Made by a program: the position numbers and the translations under genes. From the IMG/VR virus record IMGVR_UViG_3300010397_000011, positions 1-57,985 of that record: a stretch of 57,985 nucleotides of DNA. The stretch is one strand, 5' to 3'. Positions 26,401-33,872 of this stretch are shown piece after piece. The notes under the pieces were generated by a model that was not told the origin of the DNA, did no database searches, and saw only the letters and a list, made by a program, of their open reading frames with translations. The stretch is from a virus. Within the stretch, counting starts at the first letter, position 1. Each line of letters opens with the position of its first letter.

Positions 26401-27604
26401 CGTAGCCGATCACGAGCCTGTCGGCCCACGGCTTCGTCGTCGGGTTATCGAGCAGCTGCGGTCGGTAGTACGCGTAGAGCAACGCGTCCATCAGGATGTC
26501 CGCGCGTGGGCCGAGGTAGTCCTCGAACTCGTCCTCGTCGATCTGCGCCGCGTTCGCGAACGTGGTCTGCATGTGGCCCATCGTCTTCTCGACGGGCAGC
26601 GGCAGGCCGCGTGCGATGCGTGCGATGCACCCCTCGATGCGGGTGAAGATCTCGGGGTCGGTCGTGCGGCCGTACGCGAGGAACTTCACCTTCTCGATCA
26701 GTTCGGCCATCATCCGCACGACCATCGGCTGGACCTGCGCGCTCGACGAGTTGTCGGTGATCGGGTCGAGGATCGACGCCTCGAACTCTTCGAGGAAGAC
26801 GTCGCGCTTCTCCTCCTCGCCGCCTTCCGATTCGGTCTCGTTGTCGGGACCGAACGACGCCTCGATCGGGAGGAGCAACATGCCCGCGCCGTGCCGTGAC
26901 AGGGCCTCCGCGTACACCTGCTGCGACAGCGCCGACGCGGTGCGCCCGTCGACGATCAGCGCGCGCATGAGCGAGTCGGCCAGCATCTGATGGCGGGGAT
27001 GTTCGAGCCACACGCGGATGATCGTGTCCTCGGTCGTGACCTCACGGCCCTTGCCGCTCGTGTCGGTCGGGTCGTCGGTCACCCAGTACGTGCCGCTCTT
27101 GTTCTCGACCTCGTCGATCGACCGGACCTGCCAGTCCTCGGGGATGTCCACCGTGGACGTGACGCCCTTGTCGTCGGTCGTCGTGATCGTCGTCGCGTGC
27201 CACCCGACGATGTAGCACTCGCCTACGACTTCGAGGTTCATGTCGAGTTTGCGGAGGATGTCGGCCTGCCCGCCGCGCGCGGACTTCAGCCGGGCCAACT
27301 CCTCCTCGGCCGCGGTCGCAACGTTCGACGGCACACCCGAGTCCGCGTCGAACGCTGACACGACGACGCCCTCGACGATCACACCGGGGAACAGCCGCAA
27401 CTTCGCGAACTGGTTGCCGAGGTACCAGATCGCTTCCTTGACCTCAGGCACCTCGTCGAACACTTCCCACGCGTCGGGCTGCCACGCCTGCGGGCGGGCT
27501 CCCTGCTTCGCCGCGATCTTCCGCTCAGCGAGATTGATGCGCGTGGCCGACGCGATGAACGCCCGCGTCTTCACCGGCCGTGGTGTGTCTTGGCGCCCTG
27601 CCAT
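23441..27604 (-). CDS. Portal-MuF-ADP-ribosyltransferase fusion
   Basis: 1,387 residues, far longer than a normal portal (about 450-550). Residues 1-480: portal (EAIWYLGNQFAKLRLFPGV, DWQVRSIDEVENKSG, FTRIEGCIARIARGLPLPVEK). Residues 480-580: Gln/Pro/Gly linker, partly a GGCTCCCT-type island. Residues 580-870: MuF-like head morphogenesis domain, ending TDFYFPGDHNGCICDFEPV, the usual MuF finish. Residues 960-1098: ART-like fold with VVPKGAPAAFLNETDFVVT and RGTNWRV, resembling the ExE-RGT end of such toxins. Residues 1170-1387: a second ART-like domain with HRG (Arg1230), GNGTYSST (Ser1264) and a late GYDGIDATSTYKVILN. Portal and MuF go into the virion, so the enzyme domains may be injected. Activity is inference; the catalytic Glu of the second domain is not clear. 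Confidence 0.85.
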   Translation of the reverse strand: MAGRQDTPRPVKTRAFIASATRINLAERKIAAKQGARPQAWQPDAWEVFDEVPEVKEAIWYLGNQFAKLRLFPGVIVEGVVVSAFDADSGVPSNVATAAEEELARLKSARGGQADILRKLDMNLEVVGECYIVGWHATTITTTDDKGVTSTVDIPEDWQVRSIDEVENKSGTYWVTDDPTDTSGKGREVTTEDTIIRVWLEHPRHQMLADSLMRALIVDGRTASALSQQVYAEALSRHGAGMLLLPIEASFGPDNETESEGGEEEKRDVFLEEFEASILDPITDNSSSAQVQPMVVRMMAELIEKVKFLAYGRTTDPEIFTRIEGCIARIARGLPLPVEKTMGHMQTTFANAAQIDEDEFEDYLGPRADILMDALLYAYYRPQLLDNPTTKPWADRLVIGYDPSALIAQPDPEESADYGVEKGLISGEAWRRAKNWTEDDAPDALELLVSAGLRRGILTADLTLALLRLMPEAPDIQIEALPAKQAVDAQGNPIDGQSQQDQQDQAPPASTLFDALGRVLALIAATEPAALPPGQAGEPPGSPPGRPTEGAPQGPGGASITAQGALGAGSPPRTRGRHRTDAGKRLAAIDRDLLVRLTVASSAAMERALEKIGNVLRTKASAHRAITRDVPRREVASVLGRTTVLAAAGDDGDLFEGAWDSLEKQFKDWGGAAQAQALDVAAEVTSGLSTAEREALSLRQAGDLDQAWDWMKGSLSALGGERLFNPNPTEPGIGEFDPNATVPTGLVRQAIQRAGGSTGISTGPTGQIGNTGQSAFVALRGTDGAPDGGIGTGVLVNEVLSDGGAGIEGYVWVYGPARRKTNFEPHVELDGIEFVNFDDDVLANGDSFPETDFYFPGDHNGCICDFEPVILSAADAGVATEQAVIEEPTQVEVEDFLAGPPAGESPAVAAEDDPFSRMAADILAPPAVSQTAVYDAMGVLAGESEQALATQYGLLSDADQAIVDEFTSRKNYINRTLNQYGKLDSVVGQYADDFDAVMARAGGPEEPVFAYMPVSSVPTIGDSIQYKGYLEPVLDPQYALGGKPNAVMQFVVPKGAPAAFLNETDFVVTRGTNWRVSSWEMVETPRGALPFVRMEYLPPADIIANAGSLGEVLSLPDGIPINRSQMDLLVGPSTTGALPDLELSGRQFSSQAEYEQHLTAEALRSLDTISTQDLKDWYFIQRMGEVDGYKQADGALSMLYKNRGFDALPEVVDPGGIDALKQDGWLELHRGINAGEASDQLIADFREGPYFAGEGVYGNGTYSSTVFDEALGYAGMKEHQVMHLAMSPDARFVEHDLLRNVQQSLTKLLSKWEGMGYDVQLNSALDMETRKEVSRAIIDRATYLRNLIYDEGRLAVAMGYDGIDATSTYKVILNRGATVYERAAWEV

Positions 27605-27642
27605 CCCGCCGCAGCGTAGACGGGATGGCAGACGTCAACGTG

Positions 27643-28098
27643 TTACGGGGTCGGCGTGCCGCCGTCGCCCGTGTCGGCCGGAGGCGTGGCGCTCGGCGTG
27701 TTGTCGACGACGGCCTGCGCGAGCCGCGCAGTGTTCGCGTCGAGCGAGTCGGCCAGGGCCTGCAACGCGGCAGGGTCCGTCGACAGGTCGCGAATCTGCT
27801 GCGACAGCGAGGAGAGCAGCGTGACGGCGCTGTCGACAGCATCGCCGTTCTCGGAGACTTCGTTCGTGAGTGCGGTCAGGTCGGTTGCCACTGTGTCCTC
27901 CAACGTGTTGACGGATTGAGCGAGCGCGAACGTACCGATGCGCAGAGCCGTGATCGAGTCTGTGTTGGCGTCGAGCCCGGCAGTGTTCGCATCGAGTCGT
28001 GCGTTGAACTCGTCGAGGCGCGCCAGCACGTCGCCGTTCGGTGCCTCGTGGAAGTGGAAGTGAATCTCCGGCCAGCGGTGCTGCGGGTGATCGTCCAC
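27643..28098 (-). CDS. Coiled-coil protein, unknown
   Basis: 151 residues from GTG 28098. It starts with a His-rich stretch (EIHFHFHEAPNGD) and continues as a heptad-patterned helix with repeated LDANTAxLDANTD units, ending in a Thr/Pro-rich tail. It lies between DUF1360 and the portal gene, so it may be a head assembly or scaffold-like factor. Confidence 0.5.
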   Translation of the reverse strand: MDDHPQHRWPEIHFHFHEAPNGDVLARLDEFNARLDANTAGLDANTDSITALRIGTFALAQSVNTLEDTVATDLTALTNEVSENGDAVDSAVTLLSSLSQQIRDLSTDPAALQALADSLDANTARLAQAVVDNTPSATPPADTGDGGTPTP

Positions 28099-28128
28099 GA
28101 GGCGGACACTACCCCGGCTGAAGGTTGC

Positions 28129-28533
28129 CTACTCGTGAACGGCGAGGAGCCCAGCGGCCTCGGACATCGCGAGGACGCGGGCGACGCGGTTCCATGCGTG
28201 AGGTGCGATGCCCCGCATGATGACCACGCCGCCCGCGATCCACACACCAGCACACCACGGGCACGTGATGAGCCGGGCGACCTTCGGCGGATGCTCGTCG
28301 GTGCGCACCACCTCGGCGGGCGGTGGCGCGTCACGTGTCGCTGAGCGCGGGTCGCCCGACGGGTCGTACTCCCAGTCACCCTCGAGTTCGTGCCCTCGCC
28401 CGTCACGGCGGTACGACCAGCGGATCACCGCGTCGCGTGGCCCGACCGTGATGATGTCCTTCGTCACGAGCCGTGCGAGGCGTGCGACTGCGAGCGCGTC
28501 GACGACGAGCTCCGTCTCGTTCACCGCTGGCAT
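28129..28533 (-). CDS. DUF1360-like membrane protein
   Basis: 134 residues from ATG 28533. It has the DUF1360 pattern found in actinophages: an early ALAVARLARLVTKDII helix, LITCPWCAGVWIAGGVVIM (a membrane helix beginning with CPWC) and a final RVLAMSEAAGLLAV helix. The function of the family is unknown. ATG overlaps the upstream 55-residue gene stop. Confidence 0.72.
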   Translation of the reverse strand: MPAVNETELVVDALAVARLARLVTKDIITVGPRDAVIRWSYRRDGRGHELEGDWEYDPSGDPRSATRDAPPPAEVVRTDEHPPKVARLITCPWCAGVWIAGGVVIMRGIAPHAWNRVARVLAMSEAAGLLAVHE

Positions 28534-28688
28534 CCGATGTGGGTGAGGTGGCCGTCGGACCACACGTGCACGACGTGCCCGCGCTCGTGGTCACCGTACT
28601 GGATCGGCGGGAGCAGCCCGCCGCACACGACGCACGTCTCGTCGGTGTCGCGGCCTGCGCGGGTCTGCACGATGCACAGCGTCGTCAT
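28521..28688 (-). CDS. 55-residue Cys/His protein, unknown
   Basis: Starts at ATG 28688 (ATGA overlap with the upstream gene) and stops inside the DUF1360 start region. It reads MTTLCIVQTRAGRDTDETC, then CVVCGG and later HxxHxGC, a likely small zinc-binding fold. Confidence 0.55.
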   Translation of the reverse strand: MTTLCIVQTRAGRDTDETCVVCGGLLPPIQYGDHERGHVVHVWSDGHLTHIGCQR

Positions 28689-28909
28689 GCTCCACCGCCT
28701 AGTAGCGCGGTGACGGTCGCGGACGTGCAGCGGTCAGCCTCGGAATCCCACTGTTTGCCGCACTCAGCGCAGTGCTCGAAGCCGTGCGTGATGAAACTTC
28801 GGTCCTTGCCGCGCGTGTGGCAGGCGAGGGCGGCGGCGATGTGAGCACGGGCAGCGTCACGCTCGGCGATGGCCTCATCGAGCACGGCCTGCATCTTCTC
28901 GTCGCTCAT
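28685..28909 (-). CDS. Small zinc-finger-like protein
   Basis: 74 residues from ATG 28909 with GGAGACGGC ahead. An N-terminal helix (MSDEKMQAVLDEAIAERDAA) is followed by CHTRGKDRSFITHGFEHCAEC, a possible Cys/His metal site. Coupled by overlap to genes on both sides. Function unknown. Confidence 0.55.
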   Translation of the reverse strand: MSDEKMQAVLDEAIAERDAARAHIAAALACHTRGKDRSFITHGFEHCAECGKQWDSEADRCTSATVTALLGGGA

Positions 28910-29220
28910 GCCGTCTCCGTCACGAGGCAGATCACGACCGTGCCCTGCTCGATCACCCGGCAGTCGTTCCCGATCCACGTCACCCCGTGGTACTCGTGCC
29001 GTTCCTCGCTCGCCGCACGAGCCGGTCGCAGCAACGCCACGGCTGCCAGCGCGATCAGCGCGAGCAGAGCGATAGCGACCAACAACGCGACAGTGGGTGA
29101 GGACGCCCTGGGGTTCGCGCCCTCACCCACGATGTCGTCGAACGAGCGGTGCGGTCCGTCGTGGGGCTCCGGTCTGAAGCACCACGACGGGCACTGCTCT
29201 GTGTCCTCGGTAGGTGTCAT
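28906..29220 (-). CDS. Single-pass membrane protein with CPSWC motif
   Basis: 104 residues from ATG 29220. The short N-terminal Cys motif (QCPSWC) with His/Glu-rich flank is followed by a transmembrane helix (VALLVAIALLALIALAAVAL) and a C-terminal domain with two Cys (NDCRVIEQGTVVICL). Unknown function; possibly envelope-facing. Confidence 0.55.
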   Translation of the reverse strand: MTPTEDTEQCPSWCFRPEPHDGPHRSFDDIVGEGANPRASSPTVALLVAIALLALIALAAVALLRPARAASEERHEYHGVTWIGNDCRVIEQGTVVICLVTETA

Positions 29221-29268
29221 GCCGCGCACCGTACTGCTGTAGGGCACTACGTGCGAGCCATCAAGACG

Positions 29269-29616
29269 TCAGTCCTCGACGGTCACGCGCCAGTCGCCAG
29301 GAGTCGACTCGACGACGTACGACGCGCCACCGGGGTCCATGTACATCACGTACTTGCCAGCAGCCCGGGCCTCGTCGATGCGGGCCAGCGCCTCGCCCTC
29401 GGTGTTGTAGCCGTACTGCGTCCCGACGAACTCCTTGGTCGGGCTGACTGCGTCGTCGACCCAGCGGGTGTGCGGGCTGAACTCGCGCGGGTAGGTCGCG
29501 GATGCTGACGCGGCAGCGGCGCGCTCGGCCTCTGCCTTCGCCTCTGCCGCGGCCTCCTCCTGCTGGTGCTTCGTGAACTCGGCGCCGCCCTCGACGGCCT
29601 TCTCCATGTCCGACAT
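29269..29616 (-). CDS. Unknown protein with charged N-terminal helix
   Basis: 115 residues from ATG 29616 with GGAGAG ahead. A Glu/Ala/Lys-rich helix (about 8-40) precedes a small alpha/beta domain (WVDDAVSPTKEFVGTQYGYN, YVMYMDPGGASYVVEST). Not recognised. Confidence 0.5.
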   Translation of the reverse strand: MSDMEKAVEGGAEFTKHQQEEAAAEAKAEAERAAAASASATYPREFSPHTRWVDDAVSPTKEFVGTQYGYNTEGEALARIDEARAAGKYVMYMDPGGASYVVESTPGDWRVTVED

Positions 29617-29623
29617 GTCTCTC

Positions 29624-29872
29624 CTATCCAGTGCAGCCGCAGCCGCGGTCGAAGATCAGGTACGTGCCGTGAGCCGTGTCAACGGCCCACCTCTGCTGGC
29701 TGATGTAGCGCACACCAGCAACGTTCTCCTCGAGCACCACGGTCTGTGCGGTGCGACCACGACCCTGCCGTGCGAGGAACGTCTGGCGCTTCGTCGTCAC
29801 GACCAGGTGCTGGTGCACCACGCCTTCAGGGTCGGTGACGTCTGCGTCGACGATGCTCAATGCTCGGGCCAC
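29624..29872 (-). CDS. Unknown small beta-rich protein
   Basis: 82 residues from GTG 29872, with VHQHLVVTTKRQTFLARQG, GVRYISQQRWAVDTAH and a CGCTG end. Likely a compact beta fold. The position after a helix-turn-helix gene gives no clear role. Confidence 0.45.
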   Translation of the reverse strand: MARALSIVDADVTDPEGVVHQHLVVTTKRQTFLARQGRGRTAQTVVLEENVAGVRYISQQRWAVDTAHGTYLIFDRGCGCTG

Positions 29873-29881
29873 GACGTGAGG

Positions 29882-30193
29882 CTAGACCGCGCGGCACTTC
29901 ACTGTGAGGGTGACGTCCTCGGTGACGTCGAGCGTCAGCGTCTCGGGCCACCACGTGAGGGGCAGGCGGCGAAGCTGATCGAGCGCGTCCTCGACGATCG
30001 GCCGGTACCCGCCGCCGACCGCGTGCATGATGCGCGCTGCGACAACGACGAGCGCGACGTCCTCGGCTGACCAGCGGCGCGCGCTACCCGACCCGCGTGC
30101 GTCGACGGTGGGCTCGACGAGGTGGGTGCGCACGAGGTAGTCCAGGGTCCGGTAGGAGATCGACGCCTCACGTGCGACTTCGAGGGACGTCAT
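29882..30193 (-). CDS. MerR-like helix-turn-helix protein
   Basis: About 103 residues from ATG 30193; GTG 30217 or 30241 are alternatives. MTSLEVAREASISYRTLDYL is a MerR/excisionase-type DNA-binding entry, with a wing-like GSGSARRWSAEDV segment and a helical middle. It is divergent from the plus-strand lytic gene, so it may control that promoter region. It could equally be a small terminase-like or excisionase-like factor. Confidence 0.6.
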   Translation of the reverse strand: MTSLEVAREASISYRTLDYLVRTHLVEPTVDARGSGSARRWSAEDVALVVVAARIMHAVGGGYRPIVEDALDQLRRLPLTWWPETLTLDVTEDVTLTVKCRAV

Positions 30194-30320
30194 CGTCTTA
30201 ACGGTGGTGCCGTTCACCCCTGTAACGCTATCGCCGCGCACGCTGCCGCCTGCGGTTATGCCGACCGCGCGTCACATGAACTGTGCGTGGCGCGCGGGTG
30301 CCCGTAAGGTTCACGGCCCT
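30194..30320. promoter_or_regulatory. Divergent intergenic region
   Basis: The only place in the late region where a minus-strand gene (helix-turn-helix) and a plus-strand gene (lytic protein) diverge, so promoters on both strands are expected here. I see no convincing -35/-10 pair by eye. Confidence 0.35.
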
Positions 30321-30872
30321 ATGAACCGATGCGCCCTTGTGGCGTGCGTGTTCGTGGCGACCCTTGCGGGTCCGTCGAGCGGTGCCGCTGCTGAGGCAGT
30401 GGAACCGCCGAACGCGCGCGTCCACATCATCTTCGGTGAGTACGACGCATCACCGCCGAGCGAGGAGGCCCAGCCCGATCCACCACCTGATGTCACACCG
30501 GCGCCTGTACCCATCGCGCCGGTGGTCGATCCGTCAGTCGTGAACTACATCCTGCGCACGACACCGCCCGACGAACTGATCCGCTACTACTTCCGTGACA
30601 CGCCCGTCGTCGACAGGATGCTGGCGATCGCGCGGCGTGAGAGCGGGCTCGGCAAGCGAGGGACCGCGGTGCCGTTCGACCCTGCGTGCAGCGCGGACAA
30701 CCCGCACTCCTCAGCGGCCGGTCTGTTCCAGACGTTGAGCGGCTGGTCGGGCCTCGCCTCGACGCTCGACCCGCCCGTCACCTGGGCCGAGGTCGCAGGC
30801 CCTGACTGCCTGGGCGACGTGCGCCTTGCACGAGCGATCTACGCGAGGTCAGGGCTCGCCCCTTGGCAGTAG
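30321..30872 (+). CDS. Secreted lytic transglycosylase-like protein
   Basis: 183 residues from ATG 30321. A signal peptide (CALVACVFVATLAGPSSGAA) is followed by a Pro-rich spacer and a compact C-terminal domain: MLAIARRESGLGKRGTAVPF has the catalytic-type IARRESG of goose-lysozyme/transglycosylase folds, then SSAAGLFQTLSGW (GLFQ motif) and RLARAIYARSGLAPW. It should cleave peptidoglycan outside the membrane. It is on the plus strand, away from the endolysin-holin pair, and its 3' end overlaps the terminase 3' end by 95 bases. Confidence 0.8.
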   Translation: MNRCALVACVFVATLAGPSSGAAAEAVEPPNARVHIIFGEYDASPPSEEAQPDPPPDVTPAPVPIAPVVDPSVVNYILRTTPPDELIRYYFRDTPVVDRMLAIARRESGLGKRGTAVPFDPACSADNPHSSAAGLFQTLSGWSGLASTLDPPVTWAEVAGPDCLGDVRLARAIYARSGLAPWQ

Positions 30873-32508
30873 ACGTTGCCTTACGCGGCAGCGCGGCCTT
30901 CGGTGCTGACACCGTGGCCGCGCTGTTGCTGAGGCGCTTCAACGCCTGACTGCACGCGTCGATCCAGTCGTCGTGCGATCCGTTCGGGAACGCCGACGCC
31001 TGGTCGAGGAAGTGGGGCACCCACGCTCGGCGCCCATCGAGGTGGACGTCGCCCGCCTCGATGCGGCCCGAGTACGCGCGCATCCGCACGGGCTTCGAGC
31101 CCTTCGGTGTTTCCTTCAGCAGTCCCGACATGCCGCGGCGCATCTGCTTCTCGACGGCGGCGCGTTCGTCGACTGCCACGCCGACACGCGCGGCCATCTC
31201 GTCGGAGCACGTCCAGCCGGGCTGTGGCCGGCGCAGTTCGGTGTAGACCTCGGGGCCGTAGCCCGCGTTCTCGATGACGTGCTTCTCGACCCACGGGTAG
31301 CGCACCTTCATCAGACACATCGCGACGCGGGTCTCGACCTGATTCCACTGCCCGCTGATCGCGTCGAGGAACCAGAACTGCGAGCCGACACGCGTCCACA
31401 GTTCGCCGACGCACCAGTCGCCGGCCTCCTTCTCTTTCAACTTCATGTCCCACGACGTGAGCGCGTCGTCGAACCGTTCGGGCACGACGTCGTCGACGCG
31501 CCACCACGCGCGCTTCAACTCGGTGCCCTCCTCGGGTGCGGGCTTCTGCTGCTCCATCGCTGACGCGAGGTACGAGCCCATCTCCCGATGCGCGTCGAGG
31601 ACGATGTGTTTCGGGAACCGCTCCTCCTCGATGACGTCACCGAGCGCGCGGCCGAGCGGGTCGTTCGCCTCGGCCAGCGCGGGGATGCGCACGACGTCCC
31701 ACGCCATGCCCGTCTCGTCCTCGGACTGCTTGACGAGGCGGCCGGTGAGGTCGTCCTCGTGCCAGCGGGTGTGCACGACGATGATCCACGCGTCGGGGTC
31801 GTCGAGGCGACGGCGCAGCACCGAGCGGTACTGGTTCCACACGTGGTCACGGCCGTGCGCCGAGTGCGCGTCTTGCCAGCCCTTGAACGGGTCGTCGATG
31901 AGGAGCCCGCCGCCGTGCCCGCAGCCGAACCCGGTGATCGCGGAGTTGATGCCAGCGGCGAGGAGCCCGCCGCCCTGCTGCGTGACGAAGCGGTCCATCT
32001 TCTGCCGGTCCACTCGGAGCTGCGTGCGCAGTTCGTCGCGGTGCTCACGCAGACGGTCACGCACGAAGATCGCGTCCTCGTTCGCGAGGTCGTCGCCGTA
32101 CGACGCGATGATGATGCGGGCCTCGGGTCGACGGTCGAACACCCACACGAGACCCCAGCCGCCGAACAGCAGGCTCTTGCCGAAGCGGGCGGGCATGTTG
32201 ACGATCAGCCGCGCGCCTTTGCCCTCGACGGCCTCTCGCAGTTTCGCTGAGAGGTAGCGGACGTACGGCCAGAGTTTGTACTCGCCCTTCGTGAGGTGAT
32301 GGGCCATGAGCGCGGGGTCGGACCGCCAGCCGACCGAGTACGCGTCGGCCATGACACCCTCGACGGTCTGCGCATCCTGCCGAGCCAACTGCGCGGACCA
32401 GCCTTCGAGGATGTCGACGCGGTCCTTCAGCGCGAGTGCGAGTTGTGCGAGGTCGGCTGGCCCGTCGTCGAGCGCGGGCGGGACGATCAGCCGGGGTCGG
32501 CGCGCCAC
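30778..32508 (-). CDS. Terminase large subunit
   Basis: About 576 residues from GTG 32508 (GTG 32514 possible). ATPase: LIVNMPARFGKSLLF (Walker A at about 104-112), GGGLLIDDPFKG (Walker B, about 199-207) and WIIVVHTRWHEDDLTGRL (coupling motif). Nuclease: LTSWDMKLKEKEAGDWCVGE (first Asp) and HDDWIDACSQAL late. It cuts and pumps DNA into the prohead. Its last 32 codons are antisense to the plus-strand lytic gene and look like a basic tail (RSLVQGARRPGSQGLRPRPR). Confidence 0.94.
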   Translation of the reverse strand: MARRPRLIVPPALDDGPADLAQLALALKDRVDILEGWSAQLARQDAQTVEGVMADAYSVGWRSDPALMAHHLTKGEYKLWPYVRYLSAKLREAVEGKGARLIVNMPARFGKSLLFGGWGLVWVFDRRPEARIIIASYGDDLANEDAIFVRDRLREHRDELRTQLRVDRQKMDRFVTQQGGGLLAAGINSAITGFGCGHGGGLLIDDPFKGWQDAHSAHGRDHVWNQYRSVLRRRLDDPDAWIIVVHTRWHEDDLTGRLVKQSEDETGMAWDVVRIPALAEANDPLGRALGDVIEEERFPKHIVLDAHREMGSYLASAMEQQKPAPEEGTELKRAWWRVDDVVPERFDDALTSWDMKLKEKEAGDWCVGELWTRVGSQFWFLDAISGQWNQVETRVAMCLMKVRYPWVEKHVIENAGYGPEVYTELRRPQPGWTCSDEMAARVGVAVDERAAVEKQMRRGMSGLLKETPKGSKPVRMRAYSGRIEAGDVHLDGRRAWVPHFLDQASAFPNGSHDDWIDACSQALKRLSNSAATVSAPKAALPRKATSTAKGRALTSRRSLVQGARRPGSQGLRPRPR

Positions 32509-32888
32509 TGCCACACGGTCCGCCGCGTGATGAGGACTTCGTCGCCCGCGTCGAGGAGTTCGACGTCGAGCCGCCACTGGCCGGCGCCCGCGCCACGGGC
32601 GACGCGTCGCACGACGGACAGCGACCCGAGCGCGACGAGGTCTCCGACCTGCGGGCAGGGGCCGTCCCACTCCGTCGACCGCAGGGTCCGGCGCTCGGGC
32701 TGGGCCGGGTCTTCCCACTGGGCTGGCTGGGCAGGGGCCAGGGCGCCGCCTGGGGCTCCGTACGCTCCCGCCCCTCCAACCCCTACCGGGCCGGGGTTCG
32801 GGGGCCCTGGGGCCACCTGGGCGGCTCCCTGGGCGGCCTCGGGCTGAGGCTCCTCGGGTGGCCTGCGGAGCCAGCCGCCGCCCGTCAC
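32487..32888 (-). CDS. Unknown protein with Pro/Gly-rich N-terminus
   Basis: 133 residues from GTG 32888 (GTGA overlap). The first 65 residues are Pro/Ala/Gly-rich (PPEEPQPEAAQGAAQVAPG) and coincide with a GGCTCCCT-type DNA island. The C-terminal half is a small beta domain (VGDLVALGSLSVVRRVARG, WRLDVELLDAGDEVLITRR). It overlaps the terminase start, suggesting co-translation. Confidence 0.6.
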   Translation of the reverse strand: MTGGGWLRRPPEEPQPEAAQGAAQVAPGPPNPGPVGVGGAGAYGAPGGALAPAQPAQWEDPAQPERRTLRSTEWDGPCPQVGDLVALGSLSVVRRVARGAGAGQWRLDVELLDAGDEVLITRRTVWQWRADPG

Positions 32889-33097
32889 CGGAGCCCCCTG
32901 CGGAGCGAGCGGCGACTGGTCACCACAGTCGCGACCGACGGACGCGCGTGCGCGGGCTCGGGCTCCTCGCCCGGCTCGTCGAACGTCGCGTGCCAGTCAG
33001 CGATGATGTGCGAGGCGGCCTGCGCGTAGGACACCTCGTGGTCCGCGGCGAACTGCTTGACGATCACCTCGGCCTCGTCGTCGAGGCGGCACTGCAT
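32885..33097 (-). CDS. 70-residue small helical protein, unknown
   Basis: From ATG 33097, overlapping the upstream stop as TGATG. MQCRLDDEAEVIVKQFAADH and SYAQAASHIIADW suggest a small helical, perhaps ribbon-helix-helix-like DNA-binding fold, with a basic C-terminal tail (SRRSLRRGLR). It sits between the two terminase genes. Confidence 0.5.
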   Translation of the reverse strand: MQCRLDDEAEVIVKQFAADHEVSYAQAASHIIADWHATFDEPGEEPEPAHARPSVATVVTSRRSLRRGLR

Positions 33098-33222
33098 CAC
33101 TGCTCGTCGTCCGTCCACGGCACGCGGGTCGGCTTGCCATGCGGGCCGTCGTGTCCCTCGTCGAGCCCGCATCGGTACGCGTGCTTCACCACCGGCAGCC
33201 GGATCACGTGCGCGCACCTCAT
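33097..33222 (-). CDS. 41-residue Cys/His peptide, unknown
   Basis: ATG 33222 overlaps the small-terminase stop (ATGA), and TGA overlaps the next ATG. It reads MRCAHVIRLPVVKHAYRCG then LDEGHDGPHGKP. Two Cys and several His suggest a metal site. Tight coupling on both sides supports it. Confidence 0.5.
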   Translation of the reverse strand: MRCAHVIRLPVVKHAYRCGLDEGHDGPHGKPTRVPWTDDEQ

Positions 33223-33872
33223 CGGTGGCCGTTGCCGTTCGTCTTCGCCTTCCGGTCCTGCGCGTCCTCCGCGTCAGCGATCCCTTGCATGTACGCGCGC
33301 AGCGAGTCGGCCAGGTCGCGTGCCCGCTCCTCGGCAGACACACCAGCCGAGTCGGACGTCTCCAACTCGTAGCGCCTGCGGTACTTCTCGGGGAAGCGCC
33401 GCTCGAGGAACCACGCAGCTGCCGTCCACTGCGGAGCCAGCGTCTCGGTCCGCTCGATCTCCTCGACGACGACCATGCGCGGCCGGTTCGGGTCCGACGT
33501 GTCGAGCCTGCGCTTGACCAACCGCTTCGTCACGACCGCGCCGCCCTCGCCAGCACGGGTCACGACGAACAGACGCGACGCCTCGACCTCGGCCTCGGCT
33601 GTTTCAAGTGCGTCAAGAAAATCTGCGTACCGCTGTTCGCGTTCGTCGAGGTCGTGGCCGTTGGCTTGCTTGGCGCGTGCGTTGCCGCCTGCTCGTCGCC
33701 AGTTCCAGAGTGTTTGGCGGGTGATGTCTGCGCCGGCGGTGGCGTCGTCGAAGTCGGCGCCGAGTCTGATGCGGTCGAGGATGTGGTCGGCGGCTGTGAC
33801 GGGTGTGCCGTCCTTGCGGGTGCGGATGACGCGGTCGAGGGTGGGGGGTACTCCGCGGCGGCCGTCGGGCAT
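33219..33872 (-). CDS. Terminase small subunit
   Basis: 217 residues from ATG 33872. An N-terminal helix-turn-helix (ADFDDATAGADITRQTLWNW) follows a short lead. It continues with a long charged helix (DEREQRYADFLDALETAEAE), then VEEIERTETLAPQWTAAAWF and LERRFPEKYRRRYE, the common C-terminal motif of small terminases. It should recognise the packaging site, plausibly in or near its own gene or the 33873-34121 gap. First gene of the late unit. Confidence 0.85.
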   Translation of the reverse strand: MPDGRRGVPPTLDRVIRTRKDGTPVTAADHILDRIRLGADFDDATAGADITRQTLWNWRRAGGNARAKQANGHDLDEREQRYADFLDALETAEAEVEASRLFVVTRAGEGGAVVTKRLVKRRLDTSDPNRPRMVVVEEIERTETLAPQWTAAAWFLERRFPEKYRRRYELETSDSAGVSAEERARDLADSLRAYMQGIADAEDAQDRKAKTNGNGHR

